Shown: positions 30,832-42,679, numbered from the stretch's first letter. The stretch is 64,000 nucleotides of DNA from Pythium myriotylum (GCA_023091665.1 JALJCQ010000013.1:1-64000); one strand, 5' to 3'. Program-made: numbers and translations. Notes: a model not told the origin generated them from the sequence alone.

Positions 30832-33506
30832 AGCAAAAGGAAAAGGAGCAACGCCGCCGACAAACCGCCGCGCGGCGCCAAAACCGCGCGATCATAAGAC
30901 GCGACCGCTCGGATCTCTTCAACGCCAGTTTGATCTTCGGCTGTCGTAGGGCTTGTGATGTGGACGCATTGCCTCGCAATCTCGCGTTCCACAATCTCAC
31001 ACCACGTGGCACCAAGATTCCACCAGGTCTGAAGAGACTCCTGGGTCTGAACCTCAAGTTCTGCCCGACACCTCCGCCGCAACGCTCTTCCCTCTCGCCA
31101 GTTACCATCTTCCCCAAACTCGTCCGGTCTCTTCGAATTGCAGTCCAGTTTGCTGACTCCAGCGACCGCGACTACAACTCGAAGATCTACGTTCCAAACC
31201 TTGCTTTCCAGCCAAACCACCTGCCACGCCATCAAGAAGATTTACTGGAGTCGATCAAGTCACACGCGACCGAACTCATTGCACAGTATCCCTTCCGACA
31301 CAAGTTCAACCTCGACAGCAACCAACGCAACTTGCTACGATTGCTACGAAATGATCCGAACTTGATGGTCGTGCAGGCAGACAAGAACCTCGGCCCGACG
31401 CTCATGCTTCGATCACAGTACACTTCCATGTGTCTTGATCACCTGAGTGACGAGGAGACATACACGCCATTGTATCGTCTTCCCAACGGACCAGAGACCC
31501 AGATCCAACGGATCGCAGCCAAAGTGAACCTGATCTACATGCTACTCAACTACCAGTACCGTGAAGATCCAGTCATCCAACGACAAGTTGCTGTCATCAA
31601 GTGTAATCCAAGTTCGTGCAAGTTAGGACGCTTCTATGGCCTGATAAAGCTCCACAAGGAGGATCTCGCCATTCGCCCTATCATTGCCAGCTGCGGAACA
31701 CCGACAGCCGGTCTCTCGAAGTGGATCGATTTCCAGTTGCAAGACATGCTCCAGCGACAGCCATCGTACCTTCGAGACTCCGACACGCTGCTGACTGAAC
31801 TTCGACAGATTCAGCCCAGCCCCAAGCATCGTTTGTTCACATTTGACGCCGTCTCGCTCTACACCAACATCCCCACCAACATCGGCATCGCAACAATCAA
31901 AGCCATGCTCCAAGAAGAGAAGCATCGCTTCGAGAATGTGATCGTCCAAGGTCTCGACTACATCATGAACGAGAACTTGTTCATGTTCGGAGACTGCGTG
32001 TGGAAGCAAATCAAGGGCACCGCCATGGGAACACCATGTGCCCCCACGTACGCATCACTCTACGTAGCGTATCACGAGCGAAGCATCCTTCGAGAGTTCA
32101 GCAACTACATCGTGCTCTACAAGCGCTACATCGACGACGTGTTTTTGATTTGGCAAGACGGAAAAGATCCCCGTGCTTTCGAACTCTTCAAGATCCGCCT
32201 CAACACGATTCCAGGACTTCGCTGGACGTACATGGAACGCGGTCGTGAAGCACCGTTTCTTGACCTCAAAATCCGCCGATCCGACACGAGATACGAGACT
32301 CGAACTCATGAGAAAGAGCTCAATCTCTATCTCTACATCGCGGCTCAAAGCGCACACCCTCCAGGCGTTCTGAAAGGCCTCATCATCGGCATTGTCCAGA
32401 AGTATTACCGCCAGAACACCAGGAAGGAAGATTTCCTGTCTCAAGTCAGAGCCTTCTTCCAGCGCCTGGCAGCTCGCGGATACAACTCTAACCAGCTTAG
32501 AGACCATTTCCGCGACGCCATCGAAAGAATCGCCAAGCTACAAGAAGAAGCACAACAGACGACGCGGCCAACCACGGAACTCGGCAAGCCCAAGCAAGTC
32601 TTCTTGTCTGTGCCTTATGACCCGAACGGCCCAACTCGGAAACAACTACGAGCTATCTATCAAGCCCACCGTATTGAAGACGAGTTCGCAGCCCACAACA
32701 TCAAGATCACTGTGTGCTACCGCCGTCCACGGAACCTCCGAGACATACTCTGTCCATCAGAGTTCAGGGCCAACATCTACGACGACCACTTCAAGAACAG
32801 CTCGGGAGATGCCATGCATTAAAGCCTGGACCACCCCGGACACGGATGACCGTGCCCTTCCAGCGCGCGAGAACGTGTTTAGCCTTGCTGCTACCCACTC
32901 ATTTGGAACCATGCCACAGAGTATGGGGTCGTGCAGTGAAGGCTCACGGAGCGGCTGGCTTGGGATGATCCCCCTCGAAAGGGTAACAGCGAACGCTTGG
33001 CATATTGCGAGCAAATTCAAGAATGGCCGCCCGGATCGTGCACTATCTGTCTACAACCCATCCCCGACCCTCAACCCCAAACCCTACCCTAAACCCTAAA
33101 CCCAGACGAAAATTTCGGCCAACCCAGTCGAAAAGTTTGTCGAAGGTTCGAGAACGTTCGACCGAACATTCGAGAATATTCCCGAGAATGTTCGAGAATG
33201 TTCAACCCAGGACGTCGAATATTCTCACGTGTCTCAAGACCCCAGCAGCACAGACACGCAGACCCAGAACACTCAAGTTCCTGTCCAGCCCTAGAACCCA
33301 GAAGCGTAGGACTCTAGCGTAGGACTTTAGCGTAGGCACCCGGGGGCGAGGTCGGCGGTCTTCCTCAGTTTTCAATTTTCCACTCAGCACGAAGACGCCC
33401 ACCGACGAAGACATCAAGTCGAAAGAGCCCCTGCATCTGTAATAGAGCAACTCTTTGGGTCGTAGTTTCCCTGACCAAGTCTTTGCAAGTCACTTCAAGC
33501 CTCTCT
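30832..33506 (+). mobile_element. Telomeric PLE copy 10 (5'-truncated in ORF1)
   Basis: Same truncation point as copy 8 (agcaaaagg). Confidence 0.9.
30930..32822 (+). CDS. PLE reverse transcriptase (copy 10, truncated element)
   Basis: Intact RT core: Thr in PETQ, Thr in NTIP, Gly in SSGD. As in copy 8, an in-frame TAG at the telomere junction and the loss of ORF1 remove the likely expression route. Confidence 0.75.
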   Translation: MIFGCRRACDVDALPRNLAFHNLTPRGTKIPPGLKRLLGLNLKFCPTPPPQRSSLSPVTIFPKLVRSLRIAVQFADSSDRDYNSKIYVPNLAFQPNHLPRHQEDLLESIKSHATELIAQYPFRHKFNLDSNQRNLLRLLRNDPNLMVVQADKNLGPTLMLRSQYTSMCLDHLSDEETYTPLYRLPNGPETQIQRIAAKVNLIYMLLNYQYREDPVIQRQVAVIKCNPSSCKLGRFYGLIKLHKEDLAIRPIIASCGTPTAGLSKWIDFQLQDMLQRQPSYLRDSDTLLTELRQIQPSPKHRLFTFDAVSLYTNIPTNIGIATIKAMLQEEKHRFENVIVQGLDYIMNENLFMFGDCVWKQIKGTAMGTPCAPTYASLYVAYHERSILREFSNYIVLYKRYIDDVFLIWQDGKDPRAFELFKIRLNTIPGLRWTYMERGREAPFLDLKIRRSDTRYETRTHEKELNLYLYIAAQSAHPPGVLKGLIIGIVQKYYRQNTRKEDFLSQVRAFFQRLAARGYNSNQLRDHFRDAIERIAKLQEEAQQTTRPTTELGKPKQVFLSVPYDPNGPTRKQLRAIYQAHRIEDEFAAHNIKITVCYRRPRNLRDILCPSEFRANIYDDHFKNSSGDAMH

Positions 33507-33565
33507 AAACCCTAGACCAAGCCCCGCGTGACGAAGCAATTAAGGAAAGACTCTCCATCATCGCC

Positions 33566-34474
33566 ATGGATCGTAGTCTGCCGCGCCCACTGATGAAGAC
33601 CACCCTGGAGTATCTGGAGCGCTATAAGAAGCTGCACCGGAAGCTCAGCGCGAAGCAAGAGAGCCTCCGCAAGATGCAACAACAACGCGAACGCCAAGAA
33701 GTACCCAGATCCCTGCGAGTACAGGCCAAGCTTGTTGTCTCCAACGAACTCCAGACGGCCCTTCCAACTCGAGTGCTCACGCTGATGAATCAATTCGATG
33801 CTCTGAAGCTACAGTTTCAGCACCAAGCCTTCGATCTCATCCTCAGCGTACAGAAAGCCGAACTCGAACAACTTGAGCTCCAAGTTCAGAAGCTCCGAGA
33901 CGATTTCCAAGATCGAGCACTTGAGTACTGCAAGCTCGCATGCAAAGCCGACCCGAACGGCAAGTATGACACTATCAACTGGGATGCCATGGAAGAAGAA
34001 GATCGAGACGAGAACGCATATGTCGACATCTACCACCATGCCAAGGACGAGTTCGAAGCTCGCCTGACCCAGTTTGAGCTTGCGGAACGATACAGCCAAG
34101 CTGATGCGAGCATCCGACTCGTCGACAAGCAAGCCAAGCAAGCCGCGGCTGCCGACATGGAGGTGGAAACTCCAAACCAGGATCTCGTGAACGTGTTGAT
34201 TGATCGCAAGCTACAATCGATCAAGAACGAACTACGACAGCTCCGTATCGACCGGAAGGTTCCAAAGCAACAGGAACGAAAAAACGCCAGAGCTGGCGCG
34301 AAGGGTGCGACCGTCAGCAAGAACAAGAAGCACCCTGCACCAAAGGCCGACGCCGCAAAGGGAACTTCCGCCTCAAACAGCGGAAGAAACGGCAACACGC
34401 GAAGCGCAAGCAAAAGGAAAAGGAGCAACGCCGCCGACAAACCGCCGCGCGGCGCCAAAACCGCGCGATCATAA
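33566..34474 (+). CDS. PLE ORF1 (copy 11)
   Basis: 302 aa, same translation as copy 1. Slippery heptamer at 34279-34285. Confidence 0.8.
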   Translation: MDRSLPRPLMKTTLEYLERYKKLHRKLSAKQESLRKMQQQRERQEVPRSLRVQAKLVVSNELQTALPTRVLTLMNQFDALKLQFQHQAFDLILSVQKAELEQLELQVQKLRDDFQDRALEYCKLACKADPNGKYDTINWDAMEEEDRDENAYVDIYHHAKDEFEARLTQFELAERYSQADASIRLVDKQAKQAAAADMEVETPNQDLVNVLIDRKLQSIKNELRQLRIDRKVPKQQERKNARAGAKGATVSKNKKHPAPKADAAKGTSASNSGRNGNTRSASKRKRSNAADKPPRGAKTARS

Positions 34475-34506
34475 GACGCGACCGCTCGGATCTCTTCAAC
34501 GCCAGT

Positions 34507-36399
34507 TTGATCTTCGGCTGTCGTAGGGCTTGTGATGTGGACGCATTGCCTCGCAATCTCGCGTTCCACAATCTTACACCACGTGGCACCAAGATTCCAC
34601 CAGGTCTGAAGAGACTCCTGGGTCTGAACCTCAAGTTCTGCCCGACACCTCCGCCGCAACGCTCTTCCCTCTCGCCAGTTACCATCTTCCCCAAACTCGT
34701 CCGGTCTCTTCGAATTGCAGTCCAGTTTGCTGACTCCAGCGACCGCGACTACAACTCGAAGATCTACGTTCCAAACCTTGCTTTCCAGCCAAACCACCTG
34801 CCACGCCATCAAGAAGATTTACTGGAGTCGATCAAGTCACACGCGACCGAACTCATTGCACAGTATCCCTTCCGACACAAGTTCAACCTCGACAGCAACC
34901 AACGCAACTTGCTACGATTGCTACGAAATGATCCGAACTTGATGGTCGTGCAGGCAGACAAGAACCTCGGCCCGACGCTCATGCTTCGATCACAGTACAC
35001 TTCCATGTGTCTTGATCACCTGAGTGACGAGGAGACATACACGCCATTGTATCGTCTTCCCAACGGACCAGAGGCCCAGATCCAACGGATCGCAGCCAAA
35101 GTGAACCTGATCTACATGCTACTCAACTACCAGTACCGTGAAGATCCAGTCATCCAACGACAAGTTGCTGTCATCAAGTGTAATCCAAGTTCGTGCAAGT
35201 TAGGACGCTTCTATGGCCTGATAAAGCTCCACAAGGAGGATCTCGCCATTCGCCCTATCATTGCCAGCTGCGGAACACCGACAGCCGGTCTCTCGAAGTG
35301 GATCGATTTCCAGTTGCAAGACATGCTCCAGCGACAGCCATCGTACCTTCGAGACTCCGACACGCTGCTGACTGAACTTCGACAGATTCAGCCCAGCCCC
35401 AAGCATCGTTTGTTCACATTTGACGCCGTCTCGCTCTACACCAACATCCCCACCAACATCGGCATCGCAACAATCAAAGCCATGCTCCAAGAAGAGAAGC
35501 ATCGCTTCGAGAATGTGATCGTCCAAGGTCTCGACTACATCATGAACGAGAACTTGTTCATGTTCGGAGACTGCGTGTGGAAGCAAATCAAGGGCACCGC
35601 CATGGGAACACCATGTGCCCCCACGTACGCATCACTCTACGTAGCGTATCACGAGCGAAGCATCCTTCGAGAGTTCAGCAACTACATCGTGCTCTACAAG
35701 CGCTACATCGACGACGTGTTTTTGATTTGGCAAGACGGAAAAGATCCCCGTGCTTTCGAACTCTTCAAGATCCGCCTCAACACGATTCCAGGACTTCGCT
35801 GGACGTACATGGAACGCGGTCGTGAAGCACCGTTTCTTGACCTCAAAATCCGCCGATCCGACACGAGATACGAGACTCGAACTCATGAGAAAGAGCTCAA
35901 TCTCTATCTCTACATCGCGGCTCAAAGCGCACACCCTCCAGGCGTTCTGAAAGGCCTCATCATCGGCATTGTCCAGAAGTATTACCGCCAGAACACCAGG
36001 AAGGAAGATTTCCTGTCTCAAGTCAGAGCCTTCTTCCAGCGCCTGGCAGCTCGCGGATACAACTCTAACCAGCTTAGAGACCATTTCCGCGACGCCATCG
36101 AAAGAATCGCCAAGCTACAAGAAGAAGCACAACAGACGACGCGGCCAACCACGGAACTCGGCAAGCCCAAGCAAGTCTTCTTGTCTGTGCCTTATGACCC
36201 GAACGGCCCAACTCGGAAACAACTACGAGCTATCTATCAAGCCCACCGTATTGAAGACGAGTTCGCAGCCCACAACATCAAGATCACTGTGTGCTACCGC
36301 CGTCCACGGAACCTCCGAGACATACTCTGTCCATCAGAGTTCAGGGCCAACATCTACGACGACCACTTCAAGAACAGCTCGGAAGATGCCATGCATTAA
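34507..36399 (+). CDS. PLE reverse transcriptase (copy 11)
   Basis: Same haplotype as copy 9, including the silent aatcttacacc variant, which supports their origin by duplication. Confidence 0.9.
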   Translation: MIFGCRRACDVDALPRNLAFHNLTPRGTKIPPGLKRLLGLNLKFCPTPPPQRSSLSPVTIFPKLVRSLRIAVQFADSSDRDYNSKIYVPNLAFQPNHLPRHQEDLLESIKSHATELIAQYPFRHKFNLDSNQRNLLRLLRNDPNLMVVQADKNLGPTLMLRSQYTSMCLDHLSDEETYTPLYRLPNGPEAQIQRIAAKVNLIYMLLNYQYREDPVIQRQVAVIKCNPSSCKLGRFYGLIKLHKEDLAIRPIIASCGTPTAGLSKWIDFQLQDMLQRQPSYLRDSDTLLTELRQIQPSPKHRLFTFDAVSLYTNIPTNIGIATIKAMLQEEKHRFENVIVQGLDYIMNENLFMFGDCVWKQIKGTAMGTPCAPTYASLYVAYHERSILREFSNYIVLYKRYIDDVFLIWQDGKDPRAFELFKIRLNTIPGLRWTYMERGREAPFLDLKIRRSDTRYETRTHEKELNLYLYIAAQSAHPPGVLKGLIIGIVQKYYRQNTRKEDFLSQVRAFFQRLAARGYNSNQLRDHFRDAIERIAKLQEEAQQTTRPTTELGKPKQVFLSVPYDPNGPTRKQLRAIYQAHRIEDEFAAHNIKITVCYRRPRNLRDILCPSEFRANIYDDHFKNSSEDAMH

Positions 36400-37083
36400 A
36401 GCCTGGACCACCCCGGACACGGATGACCGTGCCCTTCCAGCGCGCGAGAACGTGTTTAGCCTTGCTGCTACCCACTCATTTGGAACCATGCCACAGAGTA
36501 TGGGGTCGTGCAGTGAAGGCTCACGGAGCGGCTGGCTTGGGATGATCCCCCTCGAAAGGGTAACAGCGAACGCTTGGCATGTTGCGAGCAAATTCAAGAA
36601 TGGCCGCCCGGATCGTGCACTATCTGTCTACAACCCATCCCCGACCCTCAACCCCAAACCCTACCCTAAACCCTAAACCCAGACGAAAATTTCGGCCAAC
36701 CCAGTCGAAAAGTTTGTCGAAGGTTCGAGAACGTTCGACCGAACATTCGAGAATATTCCCGAGAATGTTCGAGAATGTTCAACCCAGGACGTCGAATATT
36801 CTCACGTGTCTCAAGACCCCAGCAGCACAGACACGCAGACCCAGAACACTCAAGTTCCTGTCCAGCCCTAGAACCCAGAAGCGTAGGACTCTAGCGTAGG
36901 ACTTTAGCGTAGGCACCCGGGGGCGAGGTCGGCGGTCTTCCTCAGTTTTCAATTTTCCACTCAGCACGAAGACGCCCACCGACGAAGACATCAAGTCGAA
37001 AGAGCCCCTGCATCTGTAATAGAGCAACTCTTTGGGTCGTAGTTTCCCTGACCAAGTCTTTGCAAGTCACTTCAAGCCTCTCT

Positions 37084-37111
37084 AAACCCTAAACCCTAAA
37101 CCCTAAACCCT
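37084..37111 (+). repeat. Interstitial telomere repeat tract
   Basis: Four CCCTAAA units, third copy of the higher-order-repeat junction. Confidence 0.9.
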
Positions 37112-39786
37112 AGCAAAAGGAAAAGGAGCAACGCCGCCGACAAACCGCCGCGCGGCGCCAAAACCGCGCGATCATAAGACGCGACCGCTCGGATCTCTTC
37201 AACGCCAGTTTGATCTTCGGCTGTCGTAGGGCTTGTGATGTGGACGCATTGCCTCGCAATCTCGCGTTCCACAATCTCACACCACGTGGCACCAAGATTC
37301 CACCAGGTCTGAAGAGACTCCTGGGTCTGAACCTCAAGTTCTGCCCGACACCTCCGCCGCAACGCTCTTCCCTCTCGCCAGTTACCATCTTCCCCAAACT
37401 CGTCCGGTCTCTTCGAATTGCAGTCCAGTTTGCTGACTCCAGCGACCGCGACTACAACTCGAAGATCTACGTTCCAAACCTTGCTTTCCAGCCAAACCAC
37501 CTGCCACGCCATCAAGAAGATTTACTGGAGTCGATCAAGTCACACGCGACCGAACTCATTGCACAGTATCCCTTCCGACACAAGTTCAACCTCGACAGCA
37601 ACCAACGCAACTTGCTACGATTGCTACGAAATGATCCGAACTTGATGGTCGTGCAGGCAGACAAGAACCTCGGCCCGACGCTCATGCTTCGATCACAGTA
37701 CACTTCCATGTGTCTTGATCACCTGAGTGACGAGGAGACATACACGCCATTGTATCGTCTTCCCAACGGACCAGAGACCCAGATCCAACGGATCGCAGCC
37801 AAAGTGAACCTGATCTACATGCTACTCAACTACCAGTACCGTGAAGATCCAGTCATCCAACGACAAGTTGCTGTCATCAAGTGTAATCCAAGTTCGTGCA
37901 AGTTAGGACGCTTCTATGGCCTGATAAAGCTCCACAAGGAGGATCTCGCCATTCGCCCTATCATTGCCAGCTGCGGAACACCGACAGCCGGTCTCTCGAA
38001 GTGGATCGATTTCCAGTTGCAAGACATGCTCCAGCGACAGCCATCGTACCTTCGAGACTCCGACACGCTGCTGACTGAACTTCGACAGATTCAGCCCAGC
38101 CCCAAGCATCGTTTGTTCACATTTGACGCCGTCTCGCTCTACACCAACATCCCCACCAACATCGGCATCGCAACAATCAAAGCCATGCTCCAAGAAGAGA
38201 AGCATCGCTTCGAGAATGTGATCGTCCAAGGTCTCGACTACATCATGAACGAGAACTTGTTCATGTTCGGAGACTGCGTGTGGAAGCAAATCAAGGGCAC
38301 CGCCATGGGAACACCATGTGCCCCCACGTACGCATCACTCTACGTAGCGTATCACGAGCGAAGCATCCTTCGAGAGTTCAGCAACTACATCGTGCTCTAC
38401 AAGCGCTACATCGACGACGTGTTTTTGATTTGGCAAGACGGAAAAGATCCCCGTGCTTTCGAACTCTTCAAGATCCGCCTCAACACGATTCCAGGACTTC
38501 GCTGGACGTACATGGAACGCGGTCGTGAAGCACCGTTTCTTGACCTCAAAATCCGCCGATCCGACACGAGATACGAGACTCGAACTCATGAGAAAGAGCT
38601 CAATCTCTATCTCTACATCGCGGCTCAAAGCGCACACCCTCCAGGCGTTCTGAAAGGCCTCATCATCGGCATTGTCCAGAAGTATTACCGCCAGAACACC
38701 AGGAAGGAAGATTTCCTGTCTCAAGTCAGAGCCTTCTTCCAGCGCCTGGCAGCTCGCGGATACAACTCTAACCAGCTTAGAGACCATTTCCGCGACGCCA
38801 TCGAAAGAATCGCCAAGCTACAAGAAGAAGCACAACAGACGACGCGGCCAACCACGGAACTCGGCAAGCCCAAGCAAGTCTTCTTGTCTGTGCCTTATGA
38901 CCCGAACGGCCCAACTCGGAAACAACTACGAGCTATCTATCAAGCCCACCGTATTGAAGACGAGTTCGCAGCCCACAACATCAAGATCACTGTGTGCTAC
39001 CGCCGTCCACGGAACCTCCGAGACATACTCTGTCCATCAGAGTTCAGGGCCAACATCTACGACGACCACTTCAAGAACAGCTCGGGAGATGCCATGCATT
39101 AAAGCCTGGACCACCCCGGACACGGATGACCGTGCCCTTCCAGCGCGCGAGAACGTGTTTAGCCTTGCTGCTACCCACTCATTTGGAACCATGCCACAGA
39201 GTATGGGGTCGTGCAGTGAAGGCTCACGGAGCGGCTGGCTTGGGATGATCCCCCTCGAAAGGGTAACAGCGAACGCTTGGCATATTGCGAGCAAATTCAA
39301 GAATGGCCGCCCGGATCGTGCACTATCTGTCTACAACCCATCCCCGACCCTCAACCCCAAACCCTACCCTAAACCCTAAACCCAGACGAAAATTTCGGCC
39401 AACCCAGTCGAAAAGTTTGTCGAAGGTTCGAGAACGTTCGACCGAACATTCGAGAATATTCCCGAGAATGTTCGAGAATGTTCAACCCAGGACGTCGAAT
39501 ATTCTCACGTGTCTCAAGACCCCAGCAGCACAGACACGCAGACCCAGAACACTCAAGTTCCTGTCCAGCCCTAGAACCCAGAAGCGTAGGACTCTAGCGT
39601 AGGACTTTAGCGTAGGCACCCGGGGGCGAGGTCGGCGGTCTTCCTCAGTTTTCAATTTTCCACTCAGCACGAAGACGCCCACCGACGAAGACATCAAGTC
39701 GAAAGAGCCCCTGCATCTGTAATAGAGCAACTCTTTGGGTCGTAGTTTCCCTGACCAAGTCTTTGCAAGTCACTTCAAGCCTCTCT
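37112..39786 (+). mobile_element. Telomeric PLE copy 12 (5'-truncated in ORF1)
   Basis: Same truncation point as copies 8 and 10. Confidence 0.9.
37210..39102 (+). CDS. PLE reverse transcriptase (copy 12, truncated element)
   Basis: Intact RT core with the copy 10 residue pattern. No ORF1 and no slippery site upstream. Confidence 0.75.
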   Translation: MIFGCRRACDVDALPRNLAFHNLTPRGTKIPPGLKRLLGLNLKFCPTPPPQRSSLSPVTIFPKLVRSLRIAVQFADSSDRDYNSKIYVPNLAFQPNHLPRHQEDLLESIKSHATELIAQYPFRHKFNLDSNQRNLLRLLRNDPNLMVVQADKNLGPTLMLRSQYTSMCLDHLSDEETYTPLYRLPNGPETQIQRIAAKVNLIYMLLNYQYREDPVIQRQVAVIKCNPSSCKLGRFYGLIKLHKEDLAIRPIIASCGTPTAGLSKWIDFQLQDMLQRQPSYLRDSDTLLTELRQIQPSPKHRLFTFDAVSLYTNIPTNIGIATIKAMLQEEKHRFENVIVQGLDYIMNENLFMFGDCVWKQIKGTAMGTPCAPTYASLYVAYHERSILREFSNYIVLYKRYIDDVFLIWQDGKDPRAFELFKIRLNTIPGLRWTYMERGREAPFLDLKIRRSDTRYETRTHEKELNLYLYIAAQSAHPPGVLKGLIIGIVQKYYRQNTRKEDFLSQVRAFFQRLAARGYNSNQLRDHFRDAIERIAKLQEEAQQTTRPTTELGKPKQVFLSVPYDPNGPTRKQLRAIYQAHRIEDEFAAHNIKITVCYRRPRNLRDILCPSEFRANIYDDHFKNSSGDAMH

Positions 39787-39845
39787 AAACCCTAGACCAA
39801 GCCCCGCGTGACGAAGCAATTAAGGAAAGACTCTCCATCATCGCC

Positions 39846-40754
39846 ATGGATCGTAGTCTGCCGCGCCCACTGATGAAGACCACCCTGGAGTATCTGGAGC
39901 GCTATAAGAAGCTGCACCGGAAGCTCAGCGCGAAGCAAGAGAGCCTCCGCAAGATGCAACAACAACGCGAACGCCAAGAAGTACCCAGATCCCTGCGAGT
40001 ACAGGCCAAGCTTGTTGTCTCCAACGAACTCCAGACGGCCCTTCCAACTCGAGTGCTCACGCTGATGAATCAATTCGATGCTCTGAAGCTACAGTTTCAG
40101 CACCAAGCCTTCGATCTCATCCTCAGCGTACAGAAAGCCGAACTCGAACAACTTGAGCTCCAAGTTCAGAAGCTCCGAGACGATTTCCAAGATCGAGCAC
40201 TTGAGTACTGCAAGCTCGCATGCAAAGCCGACCCGAACGGCAAGTATGACACTATCAACTGGGATGCCATGGAAGAAGAAGATCGAGACGAGAACGCATA
40301 TGTCGACATCTACCACCATGCCAAGGACGAGTTCGAAGCTCGCCTGACCCAGTTTGAGCTTGCGGAACGATACAGCCAAGCTGATGCGAGCATCCGACTC
40401 GTCGACAAGCAAGCCAAGCAAGCCGCGGCTGCCGACATGGAGGTGGAAACTCCAAACCAGGATCTCGTGAACGTGTTGATTGATCGCAAGCTACAATCGA
40501 TCAAGAACGAACTACGACAGCTCCGTATCGACCGGAAGGTTCCAAAGCAACAGGAACGAAAAAACGCCAGAGCTGGCGCGAAGGGTGCGACCGTCAGCAA
40601 GAACAAGAAGCACCCTGCACCAAAGGCCGACGCCGCAAAGGGAACTTCCGCCTCAAACAGCGGAAGAAACGGCAACACGCGAAGCGCAAGCAAAAGGAAA
40701 AGGAGCAACGCCGCCGACAAACCGCCGCGCGGCGCCAAAACCGCGCGATCATAA
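39846..40754 (+). CDS. PLE ORF1 (copy 13)
   Basis: 302 aa, same translation as copy 1. Slippery heptamer at 40559-40565. Confidence 0.8.
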   Translation: MDRSLPRPLMKTTLEYLERYKKLHRKLSAKQESLRKMQQQRERQEVPRSLRVQAKLVVSNELQTALPTRVLTLMNQFDALKLQFQHQAFDLILSVQKAELEQLELQVQKLRDDFQDRALEYCKLACKADPNGKYDTINWDAMEEEDRDENAYVDIYHHAKDEFEARLTQFELAERYSQADASIRLVDKQAKQAAAADMEVETPNQDLVNVLIDRKLQSIKNELRQLRIDRKVPKQQERKNARAGAKGATVSKNKKHPAPKADAAKGTSASNSGRNGNTRSASKRKRSNAADKPPRGAKTARS

Positions 40755-40786
40755 GACGCGACCGCTCGGATCTCTTCAACGCCAGT

Positions 40787-42679
40787 TTGATCTTCGGCTG
40801 TCGTAGGGCTTGTGATGTGGACGCATTGCCTCGCAATCTCGCGTTCCACAATCTCACACCACGTGGCACCAAGATTCCACCAGGTCTGAAGAGACTCCTG
40901 GGTCTGAACCTCAAGTTCTGCCCGACACCTCCGCCGCAACGCTCTTCCCTCTCGCCAGTTACCATCTTCCCCAAACTCGTCCGGTCTCTTCGAATTGCAG
41001 TCCAGTTTGCTGACTCCAGCGACCGCGACTACAACTCGAAGATCTACGTTCCAAACCTTGCTTTCCAGCCAAACCACCTGCCACGCCATCAAGAAGATTT
41101 ACTGGAGTCGATCAAGTCACACGCGACCGAACTCATTGCACAGTATCCCTTCCGACACAAGTTCAACCTCGACAGCAACCAACGCAACTTGCTACGATTG
41201 CTACGAAATGATCCGAACTTGATGGTCGTGCAGGCAGACAAGAACCTCGGCCCGACGCTCATGCTTCGATCACAGTACACTTCCATGTGTCTTGATCACC
41301 TGAGTGACGAGGAGACATACACGCCATTGTATCGTCTTCCCAACGGACCAGAGACCCAGATCCAACGGATCGCAGCCAAAGTGAACCTGATCTACATGCT
41401 ACTCAACTACCAGTACCGTGAAGATCCAGTCATCCAACGACAAGTTGCTGTCATCAAGTGTAATCCAAGTTCGTGCAAGTTAGGACGCTTCTATGGCCTG
41501 ATAAAGCTCCACAAGGAGGATCTCGCCATTCGCCCTATCATTGCCAGCTGCGGAACACCGACAGCCGGTCTCTCGAAGTGGATCGATTTCCAGTTGCAAG
41601 ACATGCTCCAGCGACAGCCATCGTACCTTCGAGACTCCGACACGCTGCTGACTGAACTTCGACAGATTCAGCCCAGCCCCAAGCATCGTTTGTTCACATT
41701 TGACGCCGTCTCGCTCTACACCAACATCCCCACCAACATCGGCATCGCAACAATCAAAGCCATGCTCCAAGAAGAGAAGCATCGCTTCGAGAATGTGATC
41801 GTCCAAGGTCTCGACTACATCATGAACGAGAACTTGTTCATGTTCGGAGACTGCGTGTGGAAGCAAATCAAGGGCACCGCCATGGGAACACCATGTGCCC
41901 CCACGTACGCATCACTCTACGTAGCGTATCACGAGCGAAGCATCCTTCGAGAGTTCAGCAACTACATCGTGCTCTACAAGCGCTACATCGACGACGTGTT
42001 TTTGATTTGGCAAGACGGAAAAGATCCCCGTGCTTTCGAACTCTTCAAGATCCGCCTCAACACGATTCCAGGACTTCGCTGGACGTACATGGAACGCGGT
42101 CGTGAAGCACCGTTTCTTGACCTCAAAATCCGCCGATCCGACACGAGATACGAGACTCGAACTCATGAGAAAGAGCTCAATCTCTATCTCTACATCGCGG
42201 CTCAAAGCGCACACCCTCCAGGCGTTCTGAAAGGCCTCATCATCGGCATTGTCCAGAAGTATTACCGCCAGAACACCAGGAAGGAAGATTTCCTGTCTCA
42301 AGTCAGAGCCTTCTTCCAGCGCCTGGCAGCTCGCGGATACAACTCTAACCAGCTTAGAGACCATTTCCGCGACGCCATCGAAAGAATCGCCAAGCTACAA
42401 GAAGAAGCACAACAGACGACGCGGCCAACCACGGAACTCGGCAAGCCCAAGCAAGTCTTCTTGTCTGTGCCTTATGACCCGAACGGCCCAACTCGGAAAC
42501 AACTACGAGCTATCTATCAAGCCCACCGTATTGAAGACGAGTTCGCAGCCCACAACATCAAGATCACTGTGTGCTACCGCCGTCCACGGAACCTCCGAGA
42601 CATACTCTGTCCATCAGAGTTCAGGGCCAACATCTACGACGACCACTTCAAGAACAGCTCGGGAGATGCCATGCATTAA
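40787..42679 (+). CDS. PLE reverse transcriptase (copy 13)
   Basis: Thr in PETQ, Thr in NTIP, Gly in SSGD. Differs from the copies 1-6 protein only by Met-to-Thr in N(M/T)IP. Confidence 0.9.
   Translation: MIFGCRRACDVDALPRNLAFHNLTPRGTKIPPGLKRLLGLNLKFCPTPPPQRSSLSPVTIFPKLVRSLRIAVQFADSSDRDYNSKIYVPNLAFQPNHLPRHQEDLLESIKSHATELIAQYPFRHKFNLDSNQRNLLRLLRNDPNLMVVQADKNLGPTLMLRSQYTSMCLDHLSDEETYTPLYRLPNGPETQIQRIAAKVNLIYMLLNYQYREDPVIQRQVAVIKCNPSSCKLGRFYGLIKLHKEDLAIRPIIASCGTPTAGLSKWIDFQLQDMLQRQPSYLRDSDTLLTELRQIQPSPKHRLFTFDAVSLYTNIPTNIGIATIKAMLQEEKHRFENVIVQGLDYIMNENLFMFGDCVWKQIKGTAMGTPCAPTYASLYVAYHERSILREFSNYIVLYKRYIDDVFLIWQDGKDPRAFELFKIRLNTIPGLRWTYMERGREAPFLDLKIRRSDTRYETRTHEKELNLYLYIAAQSAHPPGVLKGLIIGIVQKYYRQNTRKEDFLSQVRAFFQRLAARGYNSNQLRDHFRDAIERIAKLQEEAQQTTRPTTELGKPKQVFLSVPYDPNGPTRKQLRAIYQAHRIEDEFAAHNIKITVCYRRPRNLRDILCPSEFRANIYDDHFKNSSGDAMH

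Larger units (their letters stand above)
33514..37083 (+). mobile_element. Telomeric PLE copy 11 (full length)
   Basis: Duplicate of copy 9, 6,280 bp further on. Confidence 0.88.
24552..37111 (+). repeat. Higher-order repeat, period 6,280 bp (copies 8-11)
   Basis: Two units (24552-30831 and 30832-37111) each hold one ORF1-truncated copy, one full copy and a four-unit telomere tract. A third, partial unit continues through copies 12-13. The identical truncation point and identical tract length show segmental duplication rather than repeated independent insertion. Confidence 0.9.
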